Below are positions 45,625 through 57,994 of a stretch of DNA of 64,000 nucleotides, one piece after another. The notes beneath the pieces are model-generated. The model was not told the DNA's origin, did not search any database, and saw only the letters and a list, made by a program, of their open reading frames with translations. Where the stretch lies: positions 45,543,958 through 45,607,957 of the forward strand of contig NC_084922.1 of NCBI RefSeq assembly GCF_958298935.1, read 5' to 3'. The DNA comes from Phragmites australis (lineage: Eukaryota > Streptophyta > Magnoliopsida > Poales > Poaceae). Every line of letters begins with the position of its first letter. The first letter of the stretch is position 1. The position numbers and the translations under genes are program-made.

Positions 45625-48134
45625 TGAAAGTTCAATAAAGTTGCCTAAAGGGGGTGAACAGACGTTTTCACAAAACTTCGACCCCTTTTACTATTTGGTC
45701 AAAACTTACAGCAGAAATAAACTAATGGATTTTTCATAACTAAAAAACCTAAATATGCTTGGATCAACTAGTGCACAATCACCATAAATTAATACAAATG
45801 TTACAATCCTACGATGTGACAAAGATGATTCAAAATCTACCAAGATATGCAAGAAAACTCTAATCGAAAGTTCTGAAATTACTGTCCATCAAAAGATCTG
45901 ATACTGTTCATTGAAAGTTTTGATATTGTTCATCAGAACTTCCGATCAGCTTGGAAAAACATATTTGAATATCACGAAATTAACTCAATGCATATACAAA
46001 TAAGTATGCAAGCATGGATATCAAAGTAATGCACAAGAGTAAGGAAATACGGTAATAAATGATTTATTACCGAAGTTTAGATATCCACCATCTTTGTTAA
46101 GGAAGCTCGATCACACTTGAGTTATGTCTTTTTCAACTTTTTTCTCACGAGATTGCACACATGGACTCCTCATCTCCACTATGGCCATATCTTCCTTCAC
46201 TCCGGAGATGGTGAGTTTCACAACCACCTCCGAGCCTACTCACAATCTTTACTTGAGGAGATCATCGGCAATCTACCATTGAGCCGTCTAGGAGACGATG
46301 GTCTTCAAGAGTAACAAACTCCTAAACTCGCGTACGATCAACGTCAAGTGCTCAAACACACGCAACTAATGCGATACGTGTGAGCAACCCAAGCTCCACA
46401 CACCTCACTCTATCCTCACTAAGCCACAAAGACTTGATTCTCACAAAATCTTGATAGAAAGGGGAGGAGAGTACTCAAAGGTGGAACTCCAAGTTATAAC
46501 ACCTCTCATAGACACCACAAAGGCAAAAAAAACCACTTCCAAAGCTCTACCTACACAAAGGAGGCAAAGGGGTATAAATACCCCCACTCTGAAAAACTAG
46601 TCGTTACAGAGCATTCTGGCTTACCCCGAAACTTCCAGGTCCTATGTCGAAAAGTTACCGTTACAACTGTTCTTCTATTCAAAAGTTAATCGAACTCAGA
46701 ACTTCTGGTTCAAAACTGGAACTTTGGGTTTCATGAGAAAAAGCAAAACTGAGAGCTTCCTTTTGGATTGAACCTGAAACTGCTGACTAACTCAAAACTT
46801 CCGGTTTTAGAATAGCTGATACTCTGAAAAATAGCGATAACTTTTAATTTCGATGTTCGATTTCGATGATTTCGGACTCCATGAAAAGATTATTAAGAGG
46901 GCTACACATCCCTATTGAGTGCATGATCTCAACCACATTGGATCAAAACTAAGAACACTTCACAAACTGATTCGGACACTTTCACCCATCGTACAAAGCT
47001 TAATACTTCAAGATTGAACTAGGTACCATATGGAATATGTCAACCACCACTGAGGCTTGGCCACAACTGCTTTTTGCCACAAAGGCTGACAACACAAAGG
47101 GATAAATCTAAAACACATTTTTAGATACCCTAGATTTCTAAAACAAACTCTCAACACAAACAGATCCCACACTAAGTATGGTTTGAGCACCGACACAATA
47201 ATTGAGCAACGCTTTTGGCAGCTCCTCTTGATAGTATGGCTATCGATCCTATAACCTGGTCTCCCATCAAACTCCTTGAAGTCGGCAAAAGTAGAAAACC
47301 TATTCTAGTTATACATTTGCCTTGAGTAATCTCGTCGGACTTGTCGAAGACATTCTAAGCCCTAATGCTTCTCATAGCTCTTCATGGCTTGTCATCACTT
47401 ATCTTCGTCTTGATGACGATGATCATCCTAGGTTCCCACTTTGATCTTCACTTGATCTTCTGAAAACTTGATGAAGTTACTTGATTGCTTCCTATGCACC
47501 AAGCATGGACGACTTCTCTCTTTTCATCATCTTCATCCTGTTCACTATTTAGGCATGAACCGCAAGCATCAAATACACATGTTGTCCACTAAACTTATCT
47601 TGATCTTGCTTTTCTAACACGACGTATTGAATATCTCAATCCAACTCAAGCTTTCTTATGGAATCTAGCTCTATCTCACTCTCGAGCACATAACATATAT
47701 ATTAGTCTATAAAACTTAATTGACAATTTTATACCTTAAGTCACTTGATCTTCACAAGTAACATAGTCTCCACTCTTATTGTCAATATTCATATGGAGCG
47801 TAACCCCACTCACTCTCAAACGCATAGCACATATGTTAGTCCATAAAACTCAATTAACAATTACATACCCTTAATTATTTGATTTTCACAAGTAACTTAT
47901 TCATGCTTATTGTCAATCTTCTCCTTTATTTCATGAGCATCACCTAGAGCTCATGAGATAAAGGAGAAAATTGATGCATCTCTCTTGATCGCATGGCATT
48001 CATCGATAAATTCATACGCAATCCTCCATACATCACATATGGAATAATCTACTAATAATTCTCAACATAATCGTTAGTCCATATGTATTGTTATTAATTA
48101 CTAAAACTACACTTAGAGGCTAGATAAACTTTAA
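45625..48134 (-). repeat. Right LTR (5' LTR) of the Copia-type element
   Basis: Starts TGAAAGTTCAATAAAGTTGC and ends near CTAGATAAACTTTAA. It aligns along its length with the left LTR apart from the nested insertion there. The GGGGTATAAATACCCC motif is at 46569-46584. Confidence 0.85.
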
Positions 48135-49261
48135 CTTGATTTATTTTTTTCTTAATTAGGTAGGACTGAACCTTTAGTAATTTTTTTAAGTTTTAGATCA
48201 ATCTAATAACTTAAAAAAAAATACTAAGCTTGATTTCTAGTCACAGCTGAGGGAGGTTACGAGCAAGTAAAGACTAGGGCAGGCAGATCAGGCCTTGGTG
48301 GAGAAGGAGACAATTGCTGAAGATGGCAAGGTGCTACTATGGTAGCATCGGTTGGCACAATCAGGTGCCGGTTTGTTAAAAAAAACTATAGTGACTGGTC
48401 ACTCTTTAGTTTTTTTTTCTCCCTAGACTCAACTAGTGGCTCTTTAGTGGTCTCCATATTTTAGTATGCATTTTTGACATGTTAATTTGTATGCATGAGA
48501 TGACATGTCTCCTGCATCTCACCGGGATCAAATATTAATTTCGTGCCATCCTTCCAATTTTTTTCCATAATTACGGTTTTCATCTTCTCTGTATTCGAGG
48601 AAAAGATTACGTGGCAAGCGTACAACGCAGAGCATAGAACAAGTCATGCCAGGTAACAGACAAAAAATTCAAGGACCATTTCGTGAGTCAATCCAGGCAT
48701 CCCACACTGGTGGCTATCATTCTACAGCCTACAGAGTTGTTTTGCCTCGCAGGTTAGCTCCAGCTCCAGTAAGAGATTTTTAGGAAAATTATATATTAGT
48801 GTTACCCTTGTTGTCATTCGTACACTGCTACATAGGTACAATGTGCATTTATGACTGTTGTTTGTTCGTAATAATTTTTATTGAGATTATGCGAATGTTG
48901 GTGACTATTTTCGGCAAGGAATTTTATGATTTTTGAAGACATTATTGCTACGAAATAACTGATCAAGAAATAATAAGATAATGCAATTCAAAAGGTTTTG
49001 AACATGACCATAGTGGCATTTGCGAGTAATAAACCCTCAGCTCCGTGCGTTTTGCTTGCTCCATGAAATTGCACTACACTGTTGAGTTGACCACTCCACA
49101 AATTTTTATAGTTAAGAGTGTTTGGCAGGGCTCCACTAGATCTAGAATGAAATTGAGAGCTGAAGTTTACTGCCGCGTGATCTCTAAATTAATTAAAACC
49201 CTCCTACGAAATTAGAAAAAAAAATTCAAACAACAATAATTATTTTTACACGCTTCCTATA
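48135..49261. other. Intergenic, no gene
   Basis: AT-rich DNA flanking the retrotransposon. No exons, RNA genes or transposon termini are recognised. Confidence 0.5.
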
Positions 49262-49720
49262 GTTAAGTTCCTTAACACTAGGTTTAGGGGAGGGGTTGCC
49301 GTCGGTGGGAAACTTTATCGCCAGGCTTAGAAGAGCTCCTGGTGAAGGAAGCTGGCTCAGCGGAGGAGATGAGCATGGGGGTGGAGCAGCTAGGTGACAG
49401 GGGCCCCACCAGTCGCGAGAGGTGGAGGCCCTTCGTTGGGTTAGTGTCGAGATGGAGGAGCGTGAAAACGAGTTGTTAGCGAGGGGGATAGCGGTCGCGG
49501 ATTCGAAGGTAGGGCTACCGGAGGAGACGGGCGGGGGAGCGAGCTAGTGTCGGTTAAAGAAAGGCTGCAAGTAAGGCAGGATCCAATAGAGGTCGTTAAC
49601 GTGAGGTTGAAGAAAGACTATGAGCGTAGGATGCATATTCAACGGCTCATAGTTATCGAAAAAAAATAAGAAAGAAACACGCACCAATTAAATAGCAACG
49701 CCCTTATTTTTACTGTATCT
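49262..49720 (+). repeat. Dispersed repeat, copy 1 (left of the NAC gene)
   Basis: A GC-rich block containing GGGGAGGGGTTGCCGTCGGT, GCTTAGAAGAGCTC, GTGAAAACGAGTTGTTAGCG and ATTAAATAGCAACGCCCT. The same ordered motifs recur at 52845-53240 in the same orientation. The block is non-coding and its family is unknown. Confidence 0.6.
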
Positions 49721-49997
49721 ATTTTCTTTCTTTCTTTTTGGCTAGGAATGTAGTTTATGAGTCCTACAAATTGCTGTCGTCACAATGGAAAATACAGGAT
49801 TTTGTGACCATTAGATCAACATGTCTAGCTACAATCCTACTGTTAACCTAATCAACATAGGGTTTTAATCGTGCCATTTGTTTGTTAACTACATCAGCAC
49901 CAGTGAGATTACCTAAGCAATTCCGAAAGCAAAACGAGCTGTACTGTTCTAATCGCTCTGTTCTCCGGGATTAAATTAAAGGCAAAAGATATGACAC

Positions 49998-50808
49998 CAC
50001 TACTATAGAAATAATTTTTAGAATTAAGTGGTAATCTATTTTTATAGGTGTTTAGTTATTCGTCTCTGGTCAAAGACTATGAAAATAGATGATTTTATAT
50101 GCACAAAAGAAATTGTCTGTGAAAACTTATTACCAGAGATGGTTCAATTAAGTAATCGTATATGATAATAGATTTTCACATGCGGTTAATAGATTTTTTT
50201 TATCAGGCACCCCCTCCCCTGGCCGCGCTGTCGTATGTCACAAGTCACGTAATTTTTCACGTAAAATATGCACTAGTGTGGTTTGTGGCACTCAAACTCG
50301 AGACTTATCAGCTCGCGCGATACGTTATTACCATCCCACTACAGAATTACTAGTGATACTAATAATATAGACAATTCTTTTGATTTTTCTGTCTAAAACT
50401 TAAAACGATTATTTGAACATCTAAATGATCTTAAATGAAAAAGTTTTCAACTACAAACTGTAGATCTCATTAAGGGATATAATTTTTATATAAAATTTAT
50501 CCTCATCCAATTTTGTATAAAAAATATATGAATTTTTTAAAATAAACTGTTATCTATTACCAGAGACGGTATATAAAAAATCGTCTCTGAAAATGAGCTT
50601 TTAAATATACAATTCATATACAGAATCATTTATAAAAATAACCTTTTACACTAAATCGTAGTAATCATAACGGTTGTCACAAATAGACGTATATAAAAAT
50701 TTATTTCTTCGTATGGTCTGAAATAAAGGACCTACTTAGACGATTTATTATATAAGTCATCTGTAAAAAGATATTTAGTTATTTCACAAAATAGTTTTTA
50801 TAGTAGCT
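49998..50808. mobile_element. CACTA-like miniature element upstream of the NAC gene
   Basis: The left end is CACTACTATAGAAATAATTT, and the reverse complement of the right end contains CTACTATAAAAACTATTTT. Internal copies of ACCAGAGAYGGT and CGTCTCTGGT in both orientations look like subterminal repeats. The right terminus is not a perfect CACTA and no 3-bp duplication is clear, so the class is probable only. It ends about 145 bp upstream of the NAC TATA box. Confidence 0.5.
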
Positions 50809-50951
50809 ACTGGCGTGCTGACTCAGTCGTCCGCACTAAAGCGCACCAGGCTTTCCACCAGCACTAACCCGTCCCACCACGCCACGAGAAATTTCTCCCC
50901 AATAAGCCCCAGCTCGGCGTCGTCAACCATGAGCCGCCTCGTGCTTCCCCA

Positions 50952-50957
50952 TATATA
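50952..50957 (+). promoter_or_regulatory. Probable TATA box of the NAC gene
   Basis: TATATA lies 217 bp upstream of the NAC start codon in a C-rich context (CTTCCCCATATATACGTC), plausible for a core promoter with a 5' UTR of about 190 bases. Confidence 0.5.
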
Positions 50958-51173
50958 CGTCATGCGCGCACGCATCCACACCTCACCACACCGCAGCTAG
51001 CACGCGGCTCTCCGAGCTTCGTATGCTTTGCTCTCGGCTGCAGCAAGCCTCTCGTCCGCCGGCCGTGACGTATGTCACCCGGTCGAGCTAGCAGCACAAG
51101 TGGATAGCTAGCTAGATACGTAGCGAAGAGCAACGCGCGTCGGCTAGCTAGCTCGGCGCACGCACGACTCGGC

Positions 51174-52470
51174 ATGGCCGGCGGCCTGCCTCCAGGGTAT
51201 CGCTTCTACCCGACGGAGGAGGAGCTGATATGCTTCTACCTCCGCAACAAGCTGGACAGCCTCCGCGACGACATCGAGCGCGTCATCCCCGTCGTCGACG
51301 TCTACTCCGTCGATCCCTGGCAGCTCTCAGGTTCAACCTCGTAGTTAACCATCCGTATTCGCCCGCTTTACAGTCCGTGTGTCGCCGAAGCGCGCGCGTG
51401 CATTGCGTTCGCGTTAACCGCGCGTCATGCCGCTCTACATGCAGAGATCCACGAGAGGCGCCTGTGCAGCGGCACCGGAGAGGGGGAGCCCTGGTTCTAC
51501 TTCTGCCCGCGGCAGGAGAGGGAGGCGCGGGGCGGGCGGCCCAGCCGGACGACGCCGTCGGGGTATTGGAAGGCCGCGGGCATGCCCGGGGTCGTCTACT
51601 CCGCCGACTGCCACGCCATCGGGATGAAGAAGACCATGGTGTTCTACCGCGGCCGCGCACCGTCGGGGACCAAGACCAAGTGGAAGATGAACGAGTACAG
51701 GGCGCTCCAGTACACCGCCGCCGCCGGTAGTGGAACCGATGGGTCCTCCTCCACTAAAGCCCACGCCGCCGCACCATCAAACCTTCCTCCTCAGGTAATA
51801 CTCAAATGATTAATGGATGTTGCTTTCTTTGCCGTTGTATACATTGGCACGTAGCTCATATATAGCTTCCAAAGCTACACAAGAGGCTGCGCATCAATGT
51901 CATGCACATCTCCATATAGATTGCATATATAGTTGCCAGGGCAACTTGCATTGGTCGATCGATGGTGGCTGTCCTTTTTGGCGCCGGTTAAGTGTCCAAA
52001 AGCAACTTGCGATTTGTATCTATAGGTTTCATATTCCGTGTGGTTCATGTCTTGTGCCTACTAACAAGCTTGATATGCGAATTTCTGGGAAATTAAGGGT
52101 TGCACCCTAAAAACCCAATAGAGCATTTGAAGTTTTGTATGTATGTGCAAGAGCAACTTTACTTATGGTCTGTAATTTGTTATCTGAACTCGCATATGTA
52201 TGTTGTTTGTAGTTGAGGAGCGAGTTCAGCCTGTGTCGACTCTACACCAAATCCGGAACCCTGAGACTCTTTGACCGGCGGCCGCTCGCCGCTGTTACAG
52301 GCGGTTCTGGCGAGGATCCAGGGCCATCCACGGCAGCCGCCGCGTCACCAGATTATGGCCATGGCTCCGGTGACTCCATGCAACCGCAGCAGCTGACGGA
52401 TGGTGCCCACGATCCATACGGGGACGACGTGGACAACTTGGATGCCCTTTTATACTGGCCTAGAGACTAG
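51174..52470 (+). CDS. NAC-domain transcription factor, NAC090-like
   Basis: Three exons, 51174-51330, 51445-51794 and 52213-52470 (phases 1 and 0, GT-AG), give 254 residues. The NAC domain begins at once ([20 protein letters not shown], subdomain A). It has [16 protein letters not shown] (B), [10 protein letters not shown] (C, about 67-76), [12 protein letters not shown] (D, about 90-101) and [20 protein letters not shown] followed by KMNEYRA (D/E, about 113-139). The second intron falls at the usual end of the NAC domain (SNLPPQ / [15 protein letters not shown]). The C-terminal part is short and acidic near the end ([16 protein letters not shown]), a likely activation segment. This short NAC class includes Arabidopsis ANAC090-type proteins linked to senescence and salicylate signalling (family knowledge). 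The gene is intact and lies between two copies of a dispersed repeat. Confidence 0.95.
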
Positions 52471-52844
52471 ATGCGGCCATGCTCGCATGAGCTCACCCTT
52501 TCCGTACTTACTGATCCACATGCATGGCGACATGGATTCTTTATTTCTGCCAAAAAAAAGAAGATGAGATACTCCATCTTGTAGCTTAGTACTGGTTATC
52601 CTGGAACAGGATTCTATTTACTGCCTCGAACTCTTGTATGTACAGTCATTTACTGTACGAAAAATTTCAGAGAAATTCAAATTTTGGTCCTTTCCAGAGT
52701 AGATTAGTGGTAGTTTGTTGTTATTCCCATTGCACTCTCTCTGAACCAGCTCCAAAAACAAGTATGCTATAGTGCTATGGTTAAATTTCTCAAGCTTCAT
52801 AGAGTTCACACATTAAAAACTTTTTTTAGTGACCGTGTTAACAC
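52471..52844. other. NAC 3' UTR and intergenic
   Basis: Probably the 3' UTR for the first 200-300 bases. Nothing else is seen. Confidence 0.5.
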
Positions 52845-53240
52845 GTATAAACTCTAGGAGCTTAGTGGAGGGGTTGCTGTCAGCCAGGGACAGAAGGGGC
52901 TTCCCTTCGTCGTTGGGTTTAGAAGAGCTCGTGAGAGAGGGAGCCCATTCTGGCAGAGGAGGTGACGGTGTTGGCCGTGAAAGTTGGAGAATCTCTGGTG
53001 AGCCAGTGCCAGAGTGGGGAGCACGAAAATGAGTTTTTAATGAGGGAGAGGCAGCGACTGTGGATCTAACGATAGGACTGTTTCTGGATGTAAGAGTGCG
53101 AGCCAACGTCAGTTTAAAGGTTGCAGGAGGGATGAGATCCGAAGGAGGTTGAATAAAAATAATCCATGCAACGATTCATAGCCATCGTCTAAAAAACAAA
53201 AAAAAAAACATGCGCCTATTAAATAGCAATGCCCTAAATG
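52845..53240 (+). repeat. Dispersed repeat, copy 2 (right of the NAC gene)
   Basis: Shares ordered motifs with 49262-49720: GTGGAGGGGTTGCTGTC, TTTAGAAGAGCTC, GCACGAAAATGAGTTTTTAA and ATTAAATAGCAATGCCCT. Same orientation as copy 1, with the NAC gene between them. Confidence 0.6.
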
Positions 53241-54281
53241 TCTACATGCAGCAGGTCTATATATGCTCGTGGTTAATTTCTCCGAGAGTTTTCTCCACTG
53301 GGATGTGGTCGGCGAGACTGCGACAGAGTCCCGTTGGGCTGCACCAAATTAACGTGCACAAAAGAGACTGAAGCCGTCGCTGGATGGCACTTTCGCGTTG
53401 ACCAGGCGTTGAACGTTCCTGGAGAGAGAACGAACAGCGTTACCCGACCCGGGCTGCTTCACCATCCGCGCGCTGGCGTTCGCGCATTGCTTCCCGTCAC
53501 GTACAGCGCAGCATAGCATGGTCTTTTTTTTCTTTTGAAACAGATGTTTCGAAAGAACTGGAGCTAGTTTAATTTGGAACGTGCAGCGGCAATGCAGCGA
53601 TACGTACATCTACGCCGAAGTCTCAGAAGGCTGGAGGGTTAGTAATAGTGGGTCAGCGTGTGCTATCATTTCTCGCTCGGTCGCTCCCGTTTTGCTTTCG
53701 CGTTGCCGAGATTGTTGGGCTGGGACCTTATCCTGCACTGGCCCACACGGACACGGCCCAAAGCTAACTCTCGAGTTCCACTGTTGATGTGTTGCTCCAC
53801 TTCTTTTCTGACGCCAGGGGATCCAGACGTGGGCGGCCGCTCGGCGCTCGCTCGCTGTTCTTCTCCGCCTGGCAGTGCAGCAGTAGTGTCGCCGTGGAGG
53901 AAAGGCAAGTACGCCCAATGCCGAAACTAGTGGTTGTGAAAGATACTGAGACGCTATGGTATAGTGGTCGTCACATCAGCACGTACATGACATGCTATTT
54001 CGTTCCAGAGGTTATTGGAAGAGAAATGTCTCAAAAAGAAAGTTACCGAAGTGGAGATGGATACATCACGAATGAATATTCTAATGCTTTGGCATACGTA
54101 TTCAAAGTTGGCAGCCAATGTAGTGCGTACTGTATCACATTCCACAGTTCGGCGGAACGAATCGCGCGTACGCTTCCGTCCTTTGGCTGTTGACGCTCAC
54201 ACGTCGACAGCTCGGCAACCGGCGGCCACCAGAGCTCCCCGAAAAGCGCACTACACGAAACAAACTGTATCTTGTAGGGGC
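53241..54281. other. Intergenic, no gene
   Basis: Mixed-composition DNA with short overlapping frames on both strands and no recognisable domain. It may include flanking sequence of the Ty3/gypsy fragment to the right. Confidence 0.45.
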
Positions 54282-54625
54282 ATGTTAGCGATTGCTTCGG
54301 ACTAGAAGATGATTTGGGGAAGGTAGCAGAGAATTTAGGCTGGGATAGCAAGCGTGATTCTAGATTGGGAATTAGCCAGACCATTTTTAGGGATTGAGTT
54401 CAGAGGTGAGGAGTTTATAACCGATTGCCTCCCTCTCTCGACTCTGGCACCTTAAGTAATTCTTATATGACATCGGGCGCACAAACACAACTGTTCTCTC
54501 ATGTCACCTTAGCCAACTCAGATTCAACCAGACAGACGTTCGAACGCCTGTGCCTCTTTGCTCGTTTTTCCTGAGTCTCCTGTTGGCCTGACTTCCTCAC
54601 CCCACTGGTAATGCCATCCCTGACA
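54282..54625 (-). repeat. Probable 3' LTR of the Ty3/gypsy fragment
   Basis: On the minus strand a polypurine tract (CAGGGGGGAGGG, 54626-54637) is followed by TGTCAGGGATGGCATTACC, a typical LTR start, fixing one end at 54625. The other end is a guess; a TG near 54283 is the candidate used here. Confidence 0.5.
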
Positions 54626-56330
54626 CCCTCCCCCCTGAGACAGTCTGACCCTAGGCTGGGGCATGAGGAAAGCAAGTGCGAAGCTGGTCCATGTCTTCCC
54701 AGGTGGTGAGTTGCACATCCTGATTCGACCACTTTATTAGAGTTTGGGAGACCAAAGCATTACCTACTAGAACTCGTCGAGTCTGTAGGATAGTCTCTGG
54801 GTACTGATAGAGGTCGACAACAGGAGGTGGAGTGGTGACAGCTCGCTCTTTGTCCCCCAAGGCCTTGTGCAACTGAGAGATGTGAAACACCAAATGAATG
54901 GTGCTTGAAGGCGGCAGCTGGAGATGATAAGCAATAGAGCCAACATGTTCCAGAACTTGATAAGGTCCAAAATATTTGAAGGATGGCATGTTGATGGAAC
55001 GAGTGGCCACGGAGGACTGAACATACGGCTGCAACTTGAGGAAAACCCAATCTACGACATGCAGGGTGCGCTCCATTCTGTTCTTGTCCGCCTGATGCTT
55101 CATCCGCTGCTGAGCACGATGAAGGTGCTGCTAGAGTAGCCTGAGCATCAACTCATAGCCACTGAACCATTGCTTCAAATCAGTGACAAGACAGTGCGCC
55201 TTGGGGTCAATACTGAAATGACGAGGGCGATGGCCGTAGAGGACCTCGAAAGGAGATTTGTTAAGAGCGAAATGGAAGCAAGTGTTATACCAAAATTTAG
55301 CGAGAGGAAGCCAATCGCTCCACTTACCCGGGCAGGCATGGACGAAATAGCGAAGGTATGTTTTGCTACACTAGTTCATGCATTCTGTCTGGCCGTCTGT
55401 CTGAGGGTGGTAGGTGAAACTCATTCGCAGCTGTGTGCCCATGAGCTATAAGAGTTCTTGCTAAAAATTGCTTGTAAAGATTTTGTCATGATCTGAGATT
55501 ATGGACTGCGACAATCCGTGAAGCTTGTATATATTGTTCAGATAGACCAAGGCTATCTTGTGCGCTGTGAAGGGATGACCTAGAGGTACAAAGTGAGCAT
55601 ACTTTGACAATTTTTCCACAACAACCAAAATGCAATTTGAGGAAGAAGAGCGAGGTAGGCCTTCAATGGAATCCAAAGAAATTATCTGCCACACTTGAGT
55701 TGGGACTGGGAGAGATTGGAGAAGATCGGGATAACGAATGTGCTCTAGTTTGGCCTGCTAACAAATGTCACAATGCCGTGCATATGCACGGATTTGAGCT
55801 TTCATACTTGTCCAAAAAGAACAGCTGAGAGATACGTCTGTAAGTGATAGGGAACCCTGAGTGGCCATCGGATGCGCTCTTATGTAAGGCTTGAATCACT
55901 TTCAATTAAAAAAAGGGTTGTCATCGAGCCAAATACGTTCATGGTAGTATATGATGCCCCTTTTTAGTGAAAATCCTGATGCATAGGGGCTAGAAATGGC
56001 CAATTCCATGAGCAATTATTGTGCGGGGTTACTAGCAGAGTAACCCGTTGTCATGTCTCGCAACCAGACAAGAACCCCGAAGGAGGTGGCGAGCAAATCC
56101 TCATCAGGTGCATGAGGCTGGTGGGACAAGGCGTCAGCAGTGCCATGCCCCAAGCTTTTCTTGTACTGGATAGTATAATCGAGGTCCAGAAGCTTCGTGA
56201 GGGTGCGTTGTTGCCATGGAGTTGTTAGGCGTTGGTCGTCTAGATGCGATAGGCTGCGCTGATCGGTCTTTATTGTGAAAGGACCATATTGAAGATAGGG
56301 GTGCCAATGGTCCACGACAAGAAGATAACT
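54626..56330 (-). pseudogene. Ty3/gypsy polyprotein 3' part (RNase H, integrase, C-terminal domain), broken
   Basis: Read right to left on the minus strand. RNase H at 56315-56016: YGPFTIKTDQRSLSHLDDQR, LTKLLDLDYTIQYKKS, and GTADALSHQP, the usual end of the domain (NxxADALSR type). Integrase core at 55694-55461: ISLDSIEGLP, VVVEKLSKYAHFVPLGHPFT, HGLSQSIISDHDKIFTSNF, including two of the catalytic acidic positions. Integrase C-terminal/chromo-like region at 55103-54651: VDWVFLKLQPYVQSSV, FKYFGPYQVLEHVGSIAYHL, HISQLHKALGDKE and LIKWSNQDVQLTTWEDMDQL. Stops and frame changes separate the blocks. Protease, reverse transcriptase and the 5' LTR are absent at the right side, so the copy is 5'-truncated. 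The C-terminal sequence suggests a Tekay/Del-like chromovirus lineage (inference). Confidence 0.86.
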
Positions 56331-57980
56331 TTAATTTTAATGTGCTTGTCCTTAATTATCATGATTTATGCTGCATTGCTCTACTCTTTATTGACGGAGC
56401 TCTAGTTATTTTTAGTTGTGGATGTTTTCTAGTAATTTCTATAGTAAGCTAATATCGAACTAGGAAAAGCAATATCGAGACATTGAATAGATAGCTATCA
56501 CTATCTATTAATGTGAGTGAATTTGTTTATGAATAAGAAAAAAATATTTTAAACTGAACATGGAATATGGATTCATCGCAACACCTGTATTTTGTTTTTT
56601 TAAAAAAACAAAAAATATAGTAACCAATATTAAGAGAAAAATATGCTTTTTTTTACAAAAATCAAGTTAATAGGTTCTAAATCGATTCAAATTTGGCTCT
56701 CTTCTATCCCCTTATAGTCTAATCCTGCTCCGCCCCTGTACTTGTTCATCTGAATTCATTTCAAGTGGCAGCGAAATGATACTGCGCACCAACCTGCCGG
56801 TTTGGACGAGCACCCGGTGAATGACACAAGACATGCCCGGCAATTCCATCATGTCGTCAGGTCATGGTGTGAGTACCGGTTATTTCACGTGAAGAAATAC
56901 ATGTTCTTCGGAGCATGTTCATTTGATCGGTACAGGACAAGATGCATAGCTTGATTACGACTCGTCGTCTCGTCCAATTTTCAGCCACTCGAAGCGATGG
57001 TGACTCAATCCAGAAAGGGGTGCCACCCGAATTGGGTGCCTTCCATCAACGAAAGGAAAATCTCAGGAGCAAAAATATACTAATACAATTCATCTACATT
57101 TTTCCTTTATTTCACATATATTTCAATGCCTAGTTTATCTCTATCAATTCCATAAATTTTACACTTTGATTATATAAAAATTGAAAGAATTCGAGTGGTA
57201 TTTTGTTAAATTTTCCCGTGCCCCGTAGAAAGAATTCAAGTGGTGTTTTGAAGGTTACAAACAAAGCAATGCGATGTCTTTGTGTTTTTTCTTAAAAAAT
57301 CCCAATAAAAGGGTGATTTTTCGCCCAATGGTCAGAAGATTAGGCCTTGTGGTCCTTTAATTGTGCAACAGGGTCTATTTCCGTGAAATTTACAAACGGT
57401 AGCCTATTTTGTAGTTTTAATAATAAAAAAATTGAAAAATCCGTCAAAACCTGGTGTCAGCTCGGCCATGAATGTAGCTACTCAGGCCGTGAGGCCGGCC
57501 CATGGGCTGAGCAAATGTTCTTGTGTTTGCCGATGTTATTTTAAGTTCAACTTGCGAAGGGGGCACTTGCCGTGCACAAGAGTACAAGACGAACAAACGC
57601 CACCTTGACTTTCGCGGGACCAACAAACTTTACCACGCGCAGCCGCCGAGGAAAGCAAACAAACAGCTCGACTCAACCGACGCCAACGAACCCACCGACG
57701 CGCACAAGCAAACATCAGCGGGTCCACGCGAAACCAACGGAACCGAGGATCCGGCGAAGCGCAAACCGTGCGCCCGTACCTCGCCCGACGTCTGTTCACC
57801 GTAGTTTACCGCCGTGTCCACGCCCGCGCGCACCCAGCGCACACGCGTCCGCCGAGCCGGCGCCGGCCCCCACACCCGCGCACGCCCAAAACGTGTGCAC
57901 GCGCTGAACAAACCCAACCCAACCCCTCGGGATTGACTTGATTCCCCAGGTCCCTTGTTACGGCTCCCCCCGACCCGACC
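56331..57980. other. Intergenic and MYB promoter region
   Basis: AT-rich to about 56700. A GCTCCGCCCCTG at 56727-56738 looks like a lone hAT-type terminus, but no partner end was found. From about 57490 the sequence is GC-rich and probably regulatory for the MYB gene at 58158. Confidence 0.4.
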
Positions 57981-57988
57981 CGAATCTT

Positions 57989-57994
57989 TATAAA
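57989..57994 (+). promoter_or_regulatory. Probable TATA box of the MYB gene
   Basis: TATAAA in the context ATCTTTATAAATTCC, 169 bp upstream of the MYB start codon and preceded by C-rich sequence, a plausible plant core promoter. Confidence 0.6.

Larger units (their letters stand above)
35789..48134 (-). mobile_element. Large Copia-type LTR retrotransposon, gag only, old
   Basis: Two related direct repeats (35789-39903 and 45625-48134) bound an internal region of about 5.7 kb. The primer-binding site complementary to initiator tRNA-Met lies next to the right LTR, so the element is on the minus strand. A decayed gag follows it. No protease, integrase, reverse transcriptase or RNase H is recognisable in the remaining 3.3 kb. 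The LTRs are visibly diverged (roughly one change per six to eight bases in aligned stretches), indicating an old insertion. The target duplication is not certain: the left flank is ACTTA, and ACTTG or CTTGA follows the right LTR. Confidence 0.82.

Noticed and set aside
54760..55103. Additional minus- and plus-strand frames within the Gypsy fragment
   Set aside because: They are out of frame with the integrase C-terminal domain and have no independent similarity.
56727..56738. Lone hAT-type terminus GCTCCGCCCCTG
   Set aside because: No partner inverted end or 8-bp duplication was found on the left side, so no element can be delimited.
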